A DNA stretch of 64,000 bases from Aurantiacibacter arachoides (lineage in GTDB: Bacteria; Pseudomonadota; Alphaproteobacteria; Sphingomonadales; Sphingomonadaceae), in the NCBI RefSeq assembly GCF_009827335.1, contig NZ_WTYH01000001.1, forward strand, positions 2,827,501-2,891,500. Reading direction: 5' to 3'. This document shows positions 8,443-17,411 of this stretch, one piece after another. The notes beneath the pieces were generated by a model. It saw nothing but the letters and a program-made list of their open reading frames with translations. It was not told the DNA's origin and made no database searches. Numbering within the stretch: position 1 is the first letter of the stretch; each line of letters begins with the position of its first letter. The position numbers were made by a program, and so were the translations under genes.

Positions 8443-9258
8443 CAGAACCCCTTCCCCCGCCAATGCCTCGCAAATAGCGGTCCGCAGGCCGTAAGGCATC
8501 AGATCATTGCTAGTGGCACAATCGATCAGTTGGCCGGTTTCATCCACCGCGACCCGCATCCGGAGCACACCTCCAGCGCGTGCATAGTCGCGGTACAGGC
8601 GCCCCAAAACATGTCCCAGTGCATCTGTATTGCGGATCGTCGCGGGCGTGGCCAAGCCGCTGCGCTGTGCCGTAGCGAGGCCGAGCGTGGCCAGGCGGGC
8701 CTCGGCACATCGATCGAGAGCCGACAGCGCTTCCTGCACAGGCCCCGATTCGACGACGACGCTGGTGCCGCGAGTGTCCTGCGCGATGAAATAGCGGGTC
8801 CGTTCAGCTGGCGACGGACCGCCAGACTGGCCCGTCTCGGTCGAGGGCAAATGGGCGCCGGCAAAATAGATGCCCGCCCTTTCACCAATCGAGGCCGTGC
8901 CGATTTGATCGAAGACGCCGAGACCGCTGCCCGGCCAGAAGCCTGCAGATACAAGGTTCTGGGTGCCGAGGTCGCTGCCGACAAGGATGAATTGCGCATC
9001 GGTCTGCGGGTCCAGGCGCTGCACCTGCAAGGAAATCTGCTGTCCATCGCGCGCAAAAGTGCGGGTCACGGCGCAACGGCGGTCGTTTGGACTGGGTGCC
9101 CAGGCGCCTGTGGGGGCAAGGGCGTCTCCTTGCGCAATCGCCTGCAATACCTCGGCAGAGGGTGCGTCCTGGCCATCATCCTGCGCCTGGGCAGGCGGAA
9201 CCGCGAGGGCGAACGCCGCAATAGCAGCGACGGCAAAGGCCAATCTGGAACACGACAT
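8329..9258 (-). CDS. Exported protein of unknown function with TonB-like C-terminal region
   Basis: 309 residues from the ATG at 9258. A cleavable signal peptide is clear (SRLAFAVAAIAAFALAVPPAQAQ). No catalytic family is recognised. The C-terminal third (GVLRMRVAVDETGQLIDCATSNDLMPYGLRTAICEAL) resembles the TonB C-terminal-like fold seen in many sphingomonad secreted proteins, with paired cysteines that could form a disulfide in the periplasm. Its 3' end overlaps the convergent GNAT gene by 114 bases. It stands alone on this strand, with etfA ending 42 bases before its start region. Confidence 0.75.
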   Translation of the reverse strand: MSCSRLAFAVAAIAAFALAVPPAQAQDDGQDAPSAEVLQAIAQGDALAPTGAWAPSPNDRRCAVTRTFARDGQQISLQVQRLDPQTDAQFILVGSDLGTQNLVSAGFWPGSGLGVFDQIGTASIGERAGIYFAGAHLPSTETGQSGGPSPAERTRYFIAQDTRGTSVVVESGPVQEALSALDRCAEARLATLGLATAQRSGLATPATIRNTDALGHVLGRLYRDYARAGGVLRMRVAVDETGQLIDCATSNDLMPYGLRTAICEALAGEGVLLPGYDAAGQPMADYFFQTIDFRRGSFGPNADGTDPRR

Positions 9259-9300
9259 CAACGCAGCATGATCGGATGATCGGCGCGTTGCAAGTCTGCC

Positions 9301-10227
9301 CTAGAGCTTGCTTGTCAACTCCGGCACCAGGTTGAACAAGTCACCCACCAGCCCCACGTCGGCGACCTGGAAGATCGGCGCGTCGGCATCCTTGTTGATG
9401 GCGACGATCACCTTGGAATCCTTCATGCCGGCAAGGTGCTGGATCGCGCCCGAAATGCCGATGGCGATGTAGACTTCAGGGGCGACGATCTTGCCCGTCT
9501 GGCCGACCTGGTAATCGTTGGGCACATAGCCTGCGTCCACCGCCGCACGGCTGGCGCCGATGGCGGCACCCAGCTTGTCGGCAAGCGGCGTGATGATCTG
9601 CTGAAAGGTGTCGCCGTCCTTCAACGCTCGACCGCCCGAGACGATGATCTTGGCGCTGGTCAGTTCGGGCCGGTCGGACTTGACCGCGTCGAGCGAGACG
9701 AACGCGCTCGATCCCGCACTGCCGGCTCCGCTGACCGCCTCGACGCTGGCCGAACCGCCTTCCGCGGCCGCCTTTTCAAACGTGGTGGTGCGCACGGTAA
9801 TGACCAGCTTGGGATCGCTGCTTTCGACCGTTGCGATCGCGTTGCCGGCGTAGATTGGGCGCTTGAAGGACTTGGGCCCCTCCACGCTGATGATGTCCGA
9901 CACCTGCATCACGTCGAGCGTGGCGGCAACGCGCGGCAGCACGTTCTTGCCTGTGGTGGTTGCCGGCGCCAGCACCGCGTCATAATCGCTGGCAAGGCCG
10001 ACGATCAGCGGCGCGAGGTTTTCGGCAAGGCCATTGGCATAGGCATCGTCGGAAGCGACGAGGACCTTGGCAACGCCCGCGATGGCGGCATGGGCCTGGC
10101 CGGCGGCATCGGAGCCGGTGACGAGCACGTGGACATCGCCCCCCAGCTTCGCGGCGGCGGTGACGGTGGCAAGGGTCGCATCGGCGACGCCATCACCATG
10201 CGGTTCAGCGAATACGAGAGCGGTCAT
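9301..10227 (-). CDS. etfA: Electron transfer flavoprotein subunit alpha
   Basis: 308 residues, the usual size. EtfA with EtfB carries electrons from acyl-CoA and other flavin dehydrogenases to ETF-quinone oxidoreductase. The N-terminal domain starts [14 protein letters not shown]. The C-terminal FAD-binding domain shows the signature pattern: [13 protein letters not shown], then [45 protein letters not shown] and [24 protein letters not shown]. Its ATG overlaps the etfB stop by one base (TGATG), the normal coupled order. Confidence 0.97.
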   Translation of the reverse strand: MTALVFAEPHGDGVADATLATVTAAAKLGGDVHVLVTGSDAAGQAHAAIAGVAKVLVASDDAYANGLAENLAPLIVGLASDYDAVLAPATTTGKNVLPRVAATLDVMQVSDIISVEGPKSFKRPIYAGNAIATVESSDPKLVITVRTTTFEKAAAEGGSASVEAVSGAGSAGSSAFVSLDAVKSDRPELTSAKIIVSGGRALKDGDTFQQIITPLADKLGAAIGASRAAVDAGYVPNDYQVGQTGKIVAPEVYIAIGISGAIQHLAGMKDSKVIVAINKDADAPIFQVADVGLVGDLFNLVPELTSKL

Positions 10228-10973
10228 CAGGCAACTCCGAGGGCTTTGAGCTTGGCGACCAGCGCGTCCACGTCGGCGACGATCTCGCCCGCGACGCGCA
10301 CCGGCGGTTCGCCGACATGGGTGGTGGTGAGCCGCGGCGCGGTATCCACGCCGTAATCGGCGGGGGTCTTGGTCGCGAGCGGCTTGGACTTGGCCTTCAT
10401 GATGTTGGGCAGGCTGGCATAGCGCGGCTCGTTCAGGCGCAGGTCCGTGGTGACGACCGCAGGCAGCGTCAGCTTGACGGTTTCAAGGCCGCCGTCGACC
10501 TCGCGGGTGACGGAGACATGATCGCCGTCGATCTCGACCTTGCTGGCAAAGGTGCCCTGCGGCCGGTCTATCAGCGCGGCGAGCATCTGCCCGGTCTGGT
10601 TGGAATCGTCGTCGATCGCCTGTTTGCCCAGCATGACGATGCCGGGCTCTTCCTCCGCCGCGATGGCTTTCAGGATCTTGGCGACGGCCAGCGGTTCGAC
10701 CGCATCGTCCGTCTGCACCAGGATGGCGCGGTCCGCGCCCATGGCCAGCGCGGTGCGCAGCGTTTCCTGCGCCTTGGCCGGGCCGATCGAGACGGCGATC
10801 ACCTCGGTCGCCTTGCCCGCCTCGCGCAAACGCAACGCCTCTTCCACGGCGATCTCGTCAAACGGATTCATGCTCATCTTGACGTTGGCAAGGTCGACGC
10901 CCGACCCGTCCGCCTTGACGCGCGGCTTCACGTTGTAGTCGATCACCCGTTTCACGGGGACGAGGATTTTCAT
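10227..10973 (-). CDS. etfB: Electron transfer flavoprotein subunit beta
   Basis: 248 residues from the ATG at 10973 ([19 protein letters not shown]), matching the family start; a longer in-frame extension to 11060 lacks similarity. The conserved segments are [29 protein letters not shown] and the AMP-binding region [20 protein letters not shown]. The C-terminal recognition-loop region holds [19 protein letters not shown]. It is the first gene of the etfBA operon, with 202 bases of non-coding sequence before the divergent exoD gene where the promoter should lie. Confidence 0.97.
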   Translation of the reverse strand: MKILVPVKRVIDYNVKPRVKADGSGVDLANVKMSMNPFDEIAVEEALRLREAGKATEVIAVSIGPAKAQETLRTALAMGADRAILVQTDDAVEPLAVAKILKAIAAEEEPGIVMLGKQAIDDDSNQTGQMLAALIDRPQGTFASKVEIDGDHVSVTREVDGGLETVKLTLPAVVTTDLRLNEPRYASLPNIMKAKSKPLATKTPADYGVDTAPRLTTTHVGEPPVRVAGEIVADVDALVAKLKALGVA

Positions 10974-11175
10974 GGATTGAACCTCTCGGCTGAATTCGTG
11001 TCTTCCCGCTTGTGTAAGGTGCCTGACGTATAGGTCAAGCAAGCTTGCGTCGCGGCGCATGTTTGTAACGACAGCCTAGGCGATTGGTGCCGCTTCGCCA
11101 AGCACCGCCCTAGGGGCGACAAGCGGGAGGCGAAACATCAGCCGCCGCGGCGCGTTGGGGCGGGGGAGAGAGACG

Positions 11176-11955
11176 ATGACCACCACGCCCTACAGCGTAG
11201 GCGACATTCTCGATTGCCTGGAAGACCTGACCGGCGAATGCGACACGGTGTCGGTGGACAGGATCGTGGGCGCCTTTGGCACCCGCACCTATGGCCCGGC
11301 AATCATGGTGCCCGCGCTGCTCGAACTGACGCCGGTGGGCGCGATCCCGGGCGTGCCCACGTTCCTGGCGGTTACCATCGCGCTCGTCGCGGCGCAGAAG
11401 ATGCTGGGCCATCGCCACCTGTGGCTGCCCGGCGTGATCGCCAATCGCTGCGTGGCGGCGGAAAAGCTGGCCGCCGGGGTGGTCAGGCTGCGCCCGCTCG
11501 CGCGATTCCTCGACCGTCATTTCCATCGCCGCATGAAGCCGATGACGCGCGCGCCCTTCTCGCAGATCGCCGCGGCCATCATCATTGTCCTGTGCCTGAT
11601 GGTGCCTTTCCTGGAGGTGCTGCCATTTGCCAGCAGTGCGCCGATGCTGGCCATCGCCAGCTTCGGGCTTGCCGTGCTGGTGCGCGATGGCGTGCTGATG
11701 GCCGCCGCGCTGACCGCCAGCCTGGCGGCGATGGGCCTGATGGGCTGGGATCATGTCGACGGCGGCCTGAGCGATACGGCTGCCGTCGATGGCATGGTAA
11801 AGCAGGAGACGATCGACACCGTCGAGGCCGGCGCCGCCGAAGCGGGCACGGCCATCGAGGCGGGCGGGCAGGAGGCGGTCGACGTGGTGGAGGACGCTGC
11901 CAATCACGTTGCCGGGGATGTCGCCGACGAGGTCGAAGACGCCGTCTCCGACTAG
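11176..11955 (+). CDS. Exopolysaccharide synthesis protein ExoD family
   Basis: 259 residues from the ATG at 11176. ExoD proteins are multi-pass membrane proteins linked in Rhizobium to exopolysaccharide production and alkali tolerance; the molecular role is not settled. The chain shows the family pattern: TYGPAIMVPALLELTPVGAIPGVPTFLAVTIALVAAQKMLG, then an RRMKPMTR loop and two or three more hydrophobic helices. The C-terminal 60 residues are acidic and alanine-rich (VEAGAAEAGTAIEAGGQEAVDVVEDAA), an extension beyond the core. It converges on sucC with a 2-base gap. Confidence 0.85.
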   Translation: MTTTPYSVGDILDCLEDLTGECDTVSVDRIVGAFGTRTYGPAIMVPALLELTPVGAIPGVPTFLAVTIALVAAQKMLGHRHLWLPGVIANRCVAAEKLAAGVVRLRPLARFLDRHFHRRMKPMTRAPFSQIAAAIIIVLCLMVPFLEVLPFASSAPMLAIASFGLAVLVRDGVLMAAALTASLAAMGLMGWDHVDGGLSDTAAVDGMVKQETIDTVEAGAAEAGTAIEAGGQEAVDVVEDAANHVAGDVADEVEDAVSD

Positions 11956-11957
11956 GG

Positions 11958-13157
<1,200 letters not shown>

Positions 13158-13259
13158 GCGCTGTGCCTGGATGTTGGAAAAGGGAAAATACGGGCTGCCT
13201 AAAGCACCATAGCGCCACGCTTGCAAACCCTCTCTCGCCGTATCATGGCGCCTTTACGC

Positions 13260-14036
13260 ATGATCGACCGGATGAGACTCGAACAGATCTGCCGCGAAGC
13301 GGGTCACATGGCGCTACAGCGCTGGCCCGGCGCCGGGCATCAGCTGAAGAGCTGGGAGAAAACGCCCGGCAACCCGGTGTGCGATGCGGATATCGAGGTC
13401 GATGGCTTCCTGCGCCGGGAACTGGGGCGCCTGTTGCCCGCCGCTGGCTGGCTGTCGGAAGAAACAGCGGACAACACCGCGCGGCTGGACAAGGGCTTGA
13501 TCTGGCTGGTCGATCCCATCGACGGCACGCGCGATTTCATTCGCGGGCGGGCCGGGTGGGCGGTCTCGGTCGCGCTCATTAGCGCGGGCCGGCCCCTGAT
13601 CGGCACGCTGGTCGCCCCGGCGCGCGGCGAGGTCTGGTCGTCTACCGCCGGCAAGGGGGCCTGGCTCAACGGGACGCGCCTTCGGGCAAGCGCGAGGAAG
13701 GTGCTGGCCGGCGCCAGGGTGCCCACCCACGACCTGCCGCGCGAAGACCACGACCTCGTGGCGGTAGAGCAGCCCAATTCGATCGCGCTGCGCGTGGCCA
13801 TGGTGGCCGATGCCCGCGCCGATCTCGTCGCGACACTGCGCTGGGGTTACGAATGGGACATCGCCGCTGCCGCGCTGATTGCGCGCGAGGCTGGGGCAAG
13901 CGTGACCGACGTCTTTGGCAAGCCGCTGGCCTATAACAAGCGTGACCCGCGCGCCTTTGGCCTGTTGGCGAGCGCCCCTGGTATCCATGCCGCCGCGGTC
14001 GACAGGCTGGCGGAGCGGGCTGCGCGTCTGGCGTGA
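13260..14036 (+). CDS. Inositol monophosphatase family protein (CysQ/bisphosphate nucleotidase-like)
   Basis: 258 residues from the ATG at 13260; ATGs at 13245 and 13272 are also possible and no clear ribosome-binding site decides. The two metal-binding signatures of the Li-sensitive phosphatase superfamily are present: the acidic LSEE of the first site and WLVDPIDGTRDFIRG (DP-I-DGT), followed by the late site GYEWDIAAAALIAREAGASVTDVFG. The substrate is either 3'-phosphoadenosine 5'-phosphate (CysQ type) or inositol/histidinol phosphate; the DFIRG wording favours CysQ. Divergent from sucC, convergent with the OmpA lipoprotein. Confidence 0.88.
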   Translation: MIDRMRLEQICREAGHMALQRWPGAGHQLKSWEKTPGNPVCDADIEVDGFLRRELGRLLPAAGWLSEETADNTARLDKGLIWLVDPIDGTRDFIRGRAGWAVSVALISAGRPLIGTLVAPARGEVWSSTAGKGAWLNGTRLRASARKVLAGARVPTHDLPREDHDLVAVEQPNSIALRVAMVADARADLVATLRWGYEWDIAAAALIAREAGASVTDVFGKPLAYNKRDPRAFGLLASAPGIHAAAVDRLAERAARLA

Positions 14037-14049
14037 CGCTCCGCCGACG

Positions 14050-14083
14050 AAAAAGGGCCACGCCTCGCGGCGCGGCCCCCTTT
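14050..14083. terminator. Bidirectional intrinsic terminator
   Basis: A GC-rich hairpin (GGGCC-ACGCC against GGCG-C-GGCCC) flanked by A5 on the left and TTT on the right, lying between the convergent phosphatase and OmpA-lipoprotein genes. It can serve both. Confidence 0.7.
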
Positions 14084-14100
14084 CTTACTCGAAGCCTGGA

Positions 14101-14784
14101 TCAATAGGCGGAGTTGACGTCCGCCTGGGTCACCGGGGTGATGCGGATTTCCACGCGGCGGTTCTGCGCGCGGCCCGATTCGCTGGTGTTGTCGGCAACG
14201 GGATACTGCTCGCCGTAACCGATCGTCTCCATGCGGGTGCGGGCAACGCCGCGGCTGGTGAGATAGTTCGCCACCGATTCGGCACGGCGACGCGACAGGT
14301 CGAGGTTGTACTGGTCGCTGCCGGTCGCATCGGTGTGGCCCATCACGTCGATTAGCGAGTTGGGGTAGTTGATCATCGACTGCGCCACGCCGTCGAGCAC
14401 GTTGCGCATCGAGGGCGAGATGGTCGCCTGGTTGGTGGCAAAGGTGACATCGGGGAATGTCACGAGAATGCCGTCGCCGTTGGGGGTCTGGCCAACGTTG
14501 ACGCCGGTGCCCGAGGTGACTTCCTCGATCTCGCGGATCTGTTCGTCCATGCGGTAGCCGACATAACCGCCCGCCGCGCCGCCGATGCCGGCGCCTACGA
14601 TGCGGGCCGTCTTGCCGCCGATCAGGCCACCCAGCAGGTAGCCAAGGCCAGCGCCGCCGAGGCCGCCGATGGCGGTGCGGGAAATGACCTGGTTGCCGGT
14701 GTTGGGATCGGTGACGCAGGCACTGGTCGCGCCGACAAGCGCGAGACCAGCAGCCGAGGTGACGAGGAGTTTCTTGAATTTCAT
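14101..14784 (-). CDS. OmpA family lipoprotein with glycine-zipper domain
   Basis: 227 residues. A lipoprotein signal peptide ends at ATSAC (lipidated cysteine at residue 23). Residues about 38-75 form a glycine-zipper (AIGGLGGAGLGYLLGGLIGG, then IVGAGIGGAAGGYVGYRMDEQ), and the C-terminal half is an OmpA/MotB peptidoglycan-binding domain (DVMGHTDATGSDQYNLDLSRRRAESVANYL and the GYGEQYPVADNTSESGRAQNRRVEI signature). It is expected to tie the outer membrane to the cell wall. An EcfG-type promoter lies about 70 bases upstream, suggesting stress induction. Length and domain order match other alphaproteobacterial members. Confidence 0.92.
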   Translation of the reverse strand: MKFKKLLVTSAAGLALVGATSACVTDPNTGNQVISRTAIGGLGGAGLGYLLGGLIGGKTARIVGAGIGGAAGGYVGYRMDEQIREIEEVTSGTGVNVGQTPNGDGILVTFPDVTFATNQATISPSMRNVLDGVAQSMINYPNSLIDVMGHTDATGSDQYNLDLSRRRAESVANYLTSRGVARTRMETIGYGEQYPVADNTSESGRAQNRRVEIRITPVTQADVNSAY

Positions 14785-14856
14785 AGCTTTGGACCTCCAA
14801 AAGAGCGCAAGCCACTTGACCGATGCTGGGGCGAGGGGCTGGCCTTGCCTCCTCGT

Positions 14857-14881
14857 AACGCCGCTTTGCCCACAGTGTTCC
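14857..14881 (-). promoter_or_regulatory. Candidate EcfG (general stress sigma) promoter
   Basis: On the minus strand GGAAC (14881-14877), 16 bases, then CGTT (14860-14857). It lies 73 bases before the start codon of the OmpA-type lipoprotein, correctly oriented. Motif evidence only. Confidence 0.7.
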
Positions 14882-14965
14882 GCGCGGTTCCCGCCAGAGA
14901 TTTCTCACCGCGGTCCACGAACAGCCTTCGCCCTGTCGGCGAAACCTGCTAGCGACCGCGGCCTG

Positions 14966-16258
14966 ATGACGCCGTTCCCCTGGGTTTACCTTGTCGCGCT
15001 CGCTCTCCTGATCGTTCTCAATGGCGTCTTCGCCATGTCGGAGCTGGCCATCGTTTCGGCCCGCACGGCGCAGCTGAAGATGGCGGCGGAGCGAGGCAGC
15101 AAGAGCGCCGATGTCGCGCTGCGGCTGGCGGGGGAGCCGGGCAAGTTCCTCTCCACCGTGCAGATCGGCATCACCTTGATCGGCGTCATCTCCGGCGCGG
15201 TATCGGGTGCCACCTTGGGCGAGCCGGTGGGCCAACGCTTCGCCGCGCTGGGCGTGGACCCCGATATCGCCACCAACGTGGGTTACGTCGTCGTCATCGT
15301 GCTCACCACGTTCTTCTCGGTGGTGGTGGGTGAACTGGTGCCCAAGCAATTCGCCCTGCGCAACGCCGTGCCCATTTCGCTGGTCATGGCCATTCCGATG
15401 GACCTGCTGGCGAGGGTGGCCGCGCCATTCGTCTGGCTGCTGGATACGACGTCCAACCTGCTGCTCTCCGCGCTTGGCATCCGCCACAAGGGCGATCACC
15501 GGCTGAGCGCGGAGGAGCTGCACATGATATTCGCCGATGCCACGCGCACCGGCCTGATAGAGGAGCAGGAGCGGGCAATCCTGTCGGGCATCATGCGCCT
15601 TGCCGACCGGCCCGTGCGCGAGGTGATGACGCCGCGCACCGAGATCGACTGGCTGGACGTGAACGCGGGGGCGGAGGAGATGGCCGAAACCTTTGCCGAA
15701 TCGCCGCACTCGCTGCTGCCGGTGGCCGATGGCTCGGTCGACCGGATGCTGGGCGTCGTAAAAGTGCGCGAAGTGCTGGCGGTGCGGCTGGAGGGACACT
15801 CGGTCGTCCTGCCCGATCTCATTCGCAAGTGCGCCGTCCTGCCGGACCAGCTCGACGCGCTCGATGCGCTGAAGGTGTTGCAGCAATCGGGCACCGGCAT
15901 GGCCATGGTGCATGACGAATACGGCCACCTCGATGGCATCGTGACCAATGCCGACATTCTGGAGGCGATCGCCGGCAATTTCGCCAGCCACCAGGACGAG
16001 GGCGACGACCCGCTGGTGGTGGAGCGCGAGGACGGCAGCCTGCTGGTCTCGGGTGCGCTGGGTGCCGACGCGCTGGCCGAGCGCCTAGGCCTGGACCTGC
16101 CCGAGAATCGCGAATTCGCCACGGCTGCGGGATACGCGCTGTCCGTGCTCAAGCATCTGCCTGCCGAGGGCGAGCATTTCAGCGACCAGGGCTGGCGTTT
16201 CGAGATCGTCGACATGGACGGGCGCAAGATCGACAAGCTGCTGGTGAGCGAGGCGTGA
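14966..16258 (+). CDS. Hemolysin-family protein (CNNM-CBS-CorC_HlyC)
   Basis: 430 residues from the ATG at 14966 (MTPFPWVYLVALALLIVLNGVFAMSELA); an upstream in-frame extension overlaps the divergent gene's promoter and lacks similarity. Domain order: CNNM/DUF21 transmembrane domain with four helices and the conserved NGVFAMSELAIVSAR and VVGELVPKQFALRN; a CBS pair (REVMTPRTEIDWLDV, and DALKVLQQSGTGMAMVHDEYGHLDGIVTNADILEAI); and a C-terminal CorC/HlyC FAD-like domain (GALGADALAERLGLDLPENREFATAAGYALSVLKHLPAEGE). Bacterial relatives are linked to Mg/Co export or membrane-ion homeostasis; 'hemolysin' is a historical label. Confidence 0.92.
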   Translation: MTPFPWVYLVALALLIVLNGVFAMSELAIVSARTAQLKMAAERGSKSADVALRLAGEPGKFLSTVQIGITLIGVISGAVSGATLGEPVGQRFAALGVDPDIATNVGYVVVIVLTTFFSVVVGELVPKQFALRNAVPISLVMAIPMDLLARVAAPFVWLLDTTSNLLLSALGIRHKGDHRLSAEELHMIFADATRTGLIEEQERAILSGIMRLADRPVREVMTPRTEIDWLDVNAGAEEMAETFAESPHSLLPVADGSVDRMLGVVKVREVLAVRLEGHSVVLPDLIRKCAVLPDQLDALDALKVLQQSGTGMAMVHDEYGHLDGIVTNADILEAIAGNFASHQDEGDDPLVVEREDGSLLVSGALGADALAERLGLDLPENREFATAAGYALSVLKHLPAEGEHFSDQGWRFEIVDMDGRKIDKLLVSEA

Positions 16259-16446
16259 TTTAGGCGGCGAACCCGCATTTGCGGGCGCTTACCGGGCTTC
16301 ACCGTTCCAGCTTTACATCCTTCGCCAGACGCACTTCGGTTCGCTAGCGCGCCCGTTTCCGGCCCCGGCTCACGCCATTCTCGCAATTTTTAGCACGAAG
16401 AAGTGCGCTGTCGAGCCGCGCAGGCACCTGCGCCAACCCTTGGCAA

Positions 16447-16857
16447 TCACTCGGGAATGACGGCCCGCCCTGCCTGTCCGTCACCTTCCGGCGCGGCGAT
16501 GATCGACTGGACATTGCTGCCGGTGTCGACCGTGTACGTCTCGCCATCGCCCACGGTGGAGCGGATGCCCGGATCGGCCTGGCCGGCCAGTTGCAGCGTA
16601 CGCGTTTCGACCGCGCTGCGCTGGGCCGGGCCGCCGAACAGGGCGTCGAGCGCCTGCTGCGAAGCGGTGCCTTCGACCGGGCGCGGGGCGCCGGGGGCGG
16701 GGGGCACGAGGTGAAAATCGGGCGGGATTACCAGCGGTGCCTGGCGCTGGACGGCAAATTCGTCCGGCCGGTCACGATCGCCCAGGTTGATGCCATTGCA
16801 GGCCGAAAGGCCGAGAGCGGTAAGGCCGAGAACGGCAATGCTGGCGAATTTGGTCAT
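16447..16857 (-). CDS. DUF3035 family lipoprotein
   Basis: 136 residues. A short lipoprotein signal ends at LGLSAC (cysteine 20). The mature part has the DUF3035 pattern DRPDEFAVQRQAPLVIPPDFHLVPPAPGAPRP, a proline-rich extended region, and ends RAVIPE. The family is restricted to alphaproteobacteria and has no established function. It is the last gene of the leftward operon; its ATG overlaps the lspA stop by four bases (ATGA). The genetic link to the lipoprotein signal peptidase that would process it is noteworthy but common. Confidence 0.85.
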   Translation of the reverse strand: MTKFASIAVLGLTALGLSACNGINLGDRDRPDEFAVQRQAPLVIPPDFHLVPPAPGAPRPVEGTASQQALDALFGGPAQRSAVETRTLQLAGQADPGIRSTVGDGETYTVDTGSNVQSIIAAPEGDGQAGRAVIPE

Positions 16858-17411
16858 GAAGGCTCTCTAGTCTCGTGGGGCGTTGCTGTCACCTGGGTTT
16901 GCGCCGCGTCCTGTCCTTGCGCCTCTGTCTCGCGGCTGAACAGCGCGCGCAGCAGGATGATCACCACGCCGATGGTGATCGCGGCATCGGCCACGTTGAA
17001 GATCAGGAAGGGGCGGAAATCGCCGAAATGCAGGTCGGCGTAGTCGATGACGTAGCCATGCATCCAGCGGTCGCGGATATTGCCCAGCGCGCCGCCCAGC
17101 ACCATCCCGAGCGCGGCGATGTCCCAGCCCTTGCGTTCGCGCAGCATCCACACGACCACGCCCATGGCGATGGCGGCGGTGACCGCCACGAGGATCCAGC
17201 GCATTTCCATGCTGGTCGCCTCGAACATGCCGAGCGAGACGCCGTAATTGTTGGCGCGGCGAAGGTCGAAGAAGGGCAGCAGCGGCTCCACCTCGTTGAC
17301 CCGGTCGAGCTGGAGCACCTCGACGACGAAGTATTTCACCCACTGGTCGATCACGAAGATGGCAAGCGCGATGGCGAAGCCGACCACGCGGAACGTGCGA
17401 AGAGAGGTCAT
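16854..17411 (-). CDS. lspA: Lipoprotein signal peptidase (signal peptidase II)
   Basis: 185 residues from the ATG at 17411. LspA is the aspartyl protease that cleaves prolipoproteins after lipidation in the inner membrane. Four membrane helices are visible; the catalytic aspartates lie in GNIRDRWMHGYVIDYADLHFGD and in NVADAAITIGV, with the conserved ANNYGVSLG before helix 2. A soluble C-terminal tail rich in Q, T and E extends beyond the last helix. Its start overlaps the ileS stop by four bases. Confidence 0.95.
   Translation of the reverse strand: MTSLRTFRVVGFAIALAIFVIDQWVKYFVVEVLQLDRVNEVEPLLPFFDLRRANNYGVSLGMFEATSMEMRWILVAVTAAIAMGVVVWMLRERKGWDIAALGMVLGGALGNIRDRWMHGYVIDYADLHFGDFRPFLIFNVADAAITIGVVIILLRALFSRETEAQGQDAAQTQVTATPHETREPS

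Noticed and set aside
16271-16285. Hairpin CCCGC/GCGGG after the CBS gene
   Set aside because: Short stem and no T-run, so not a convincing terminator.
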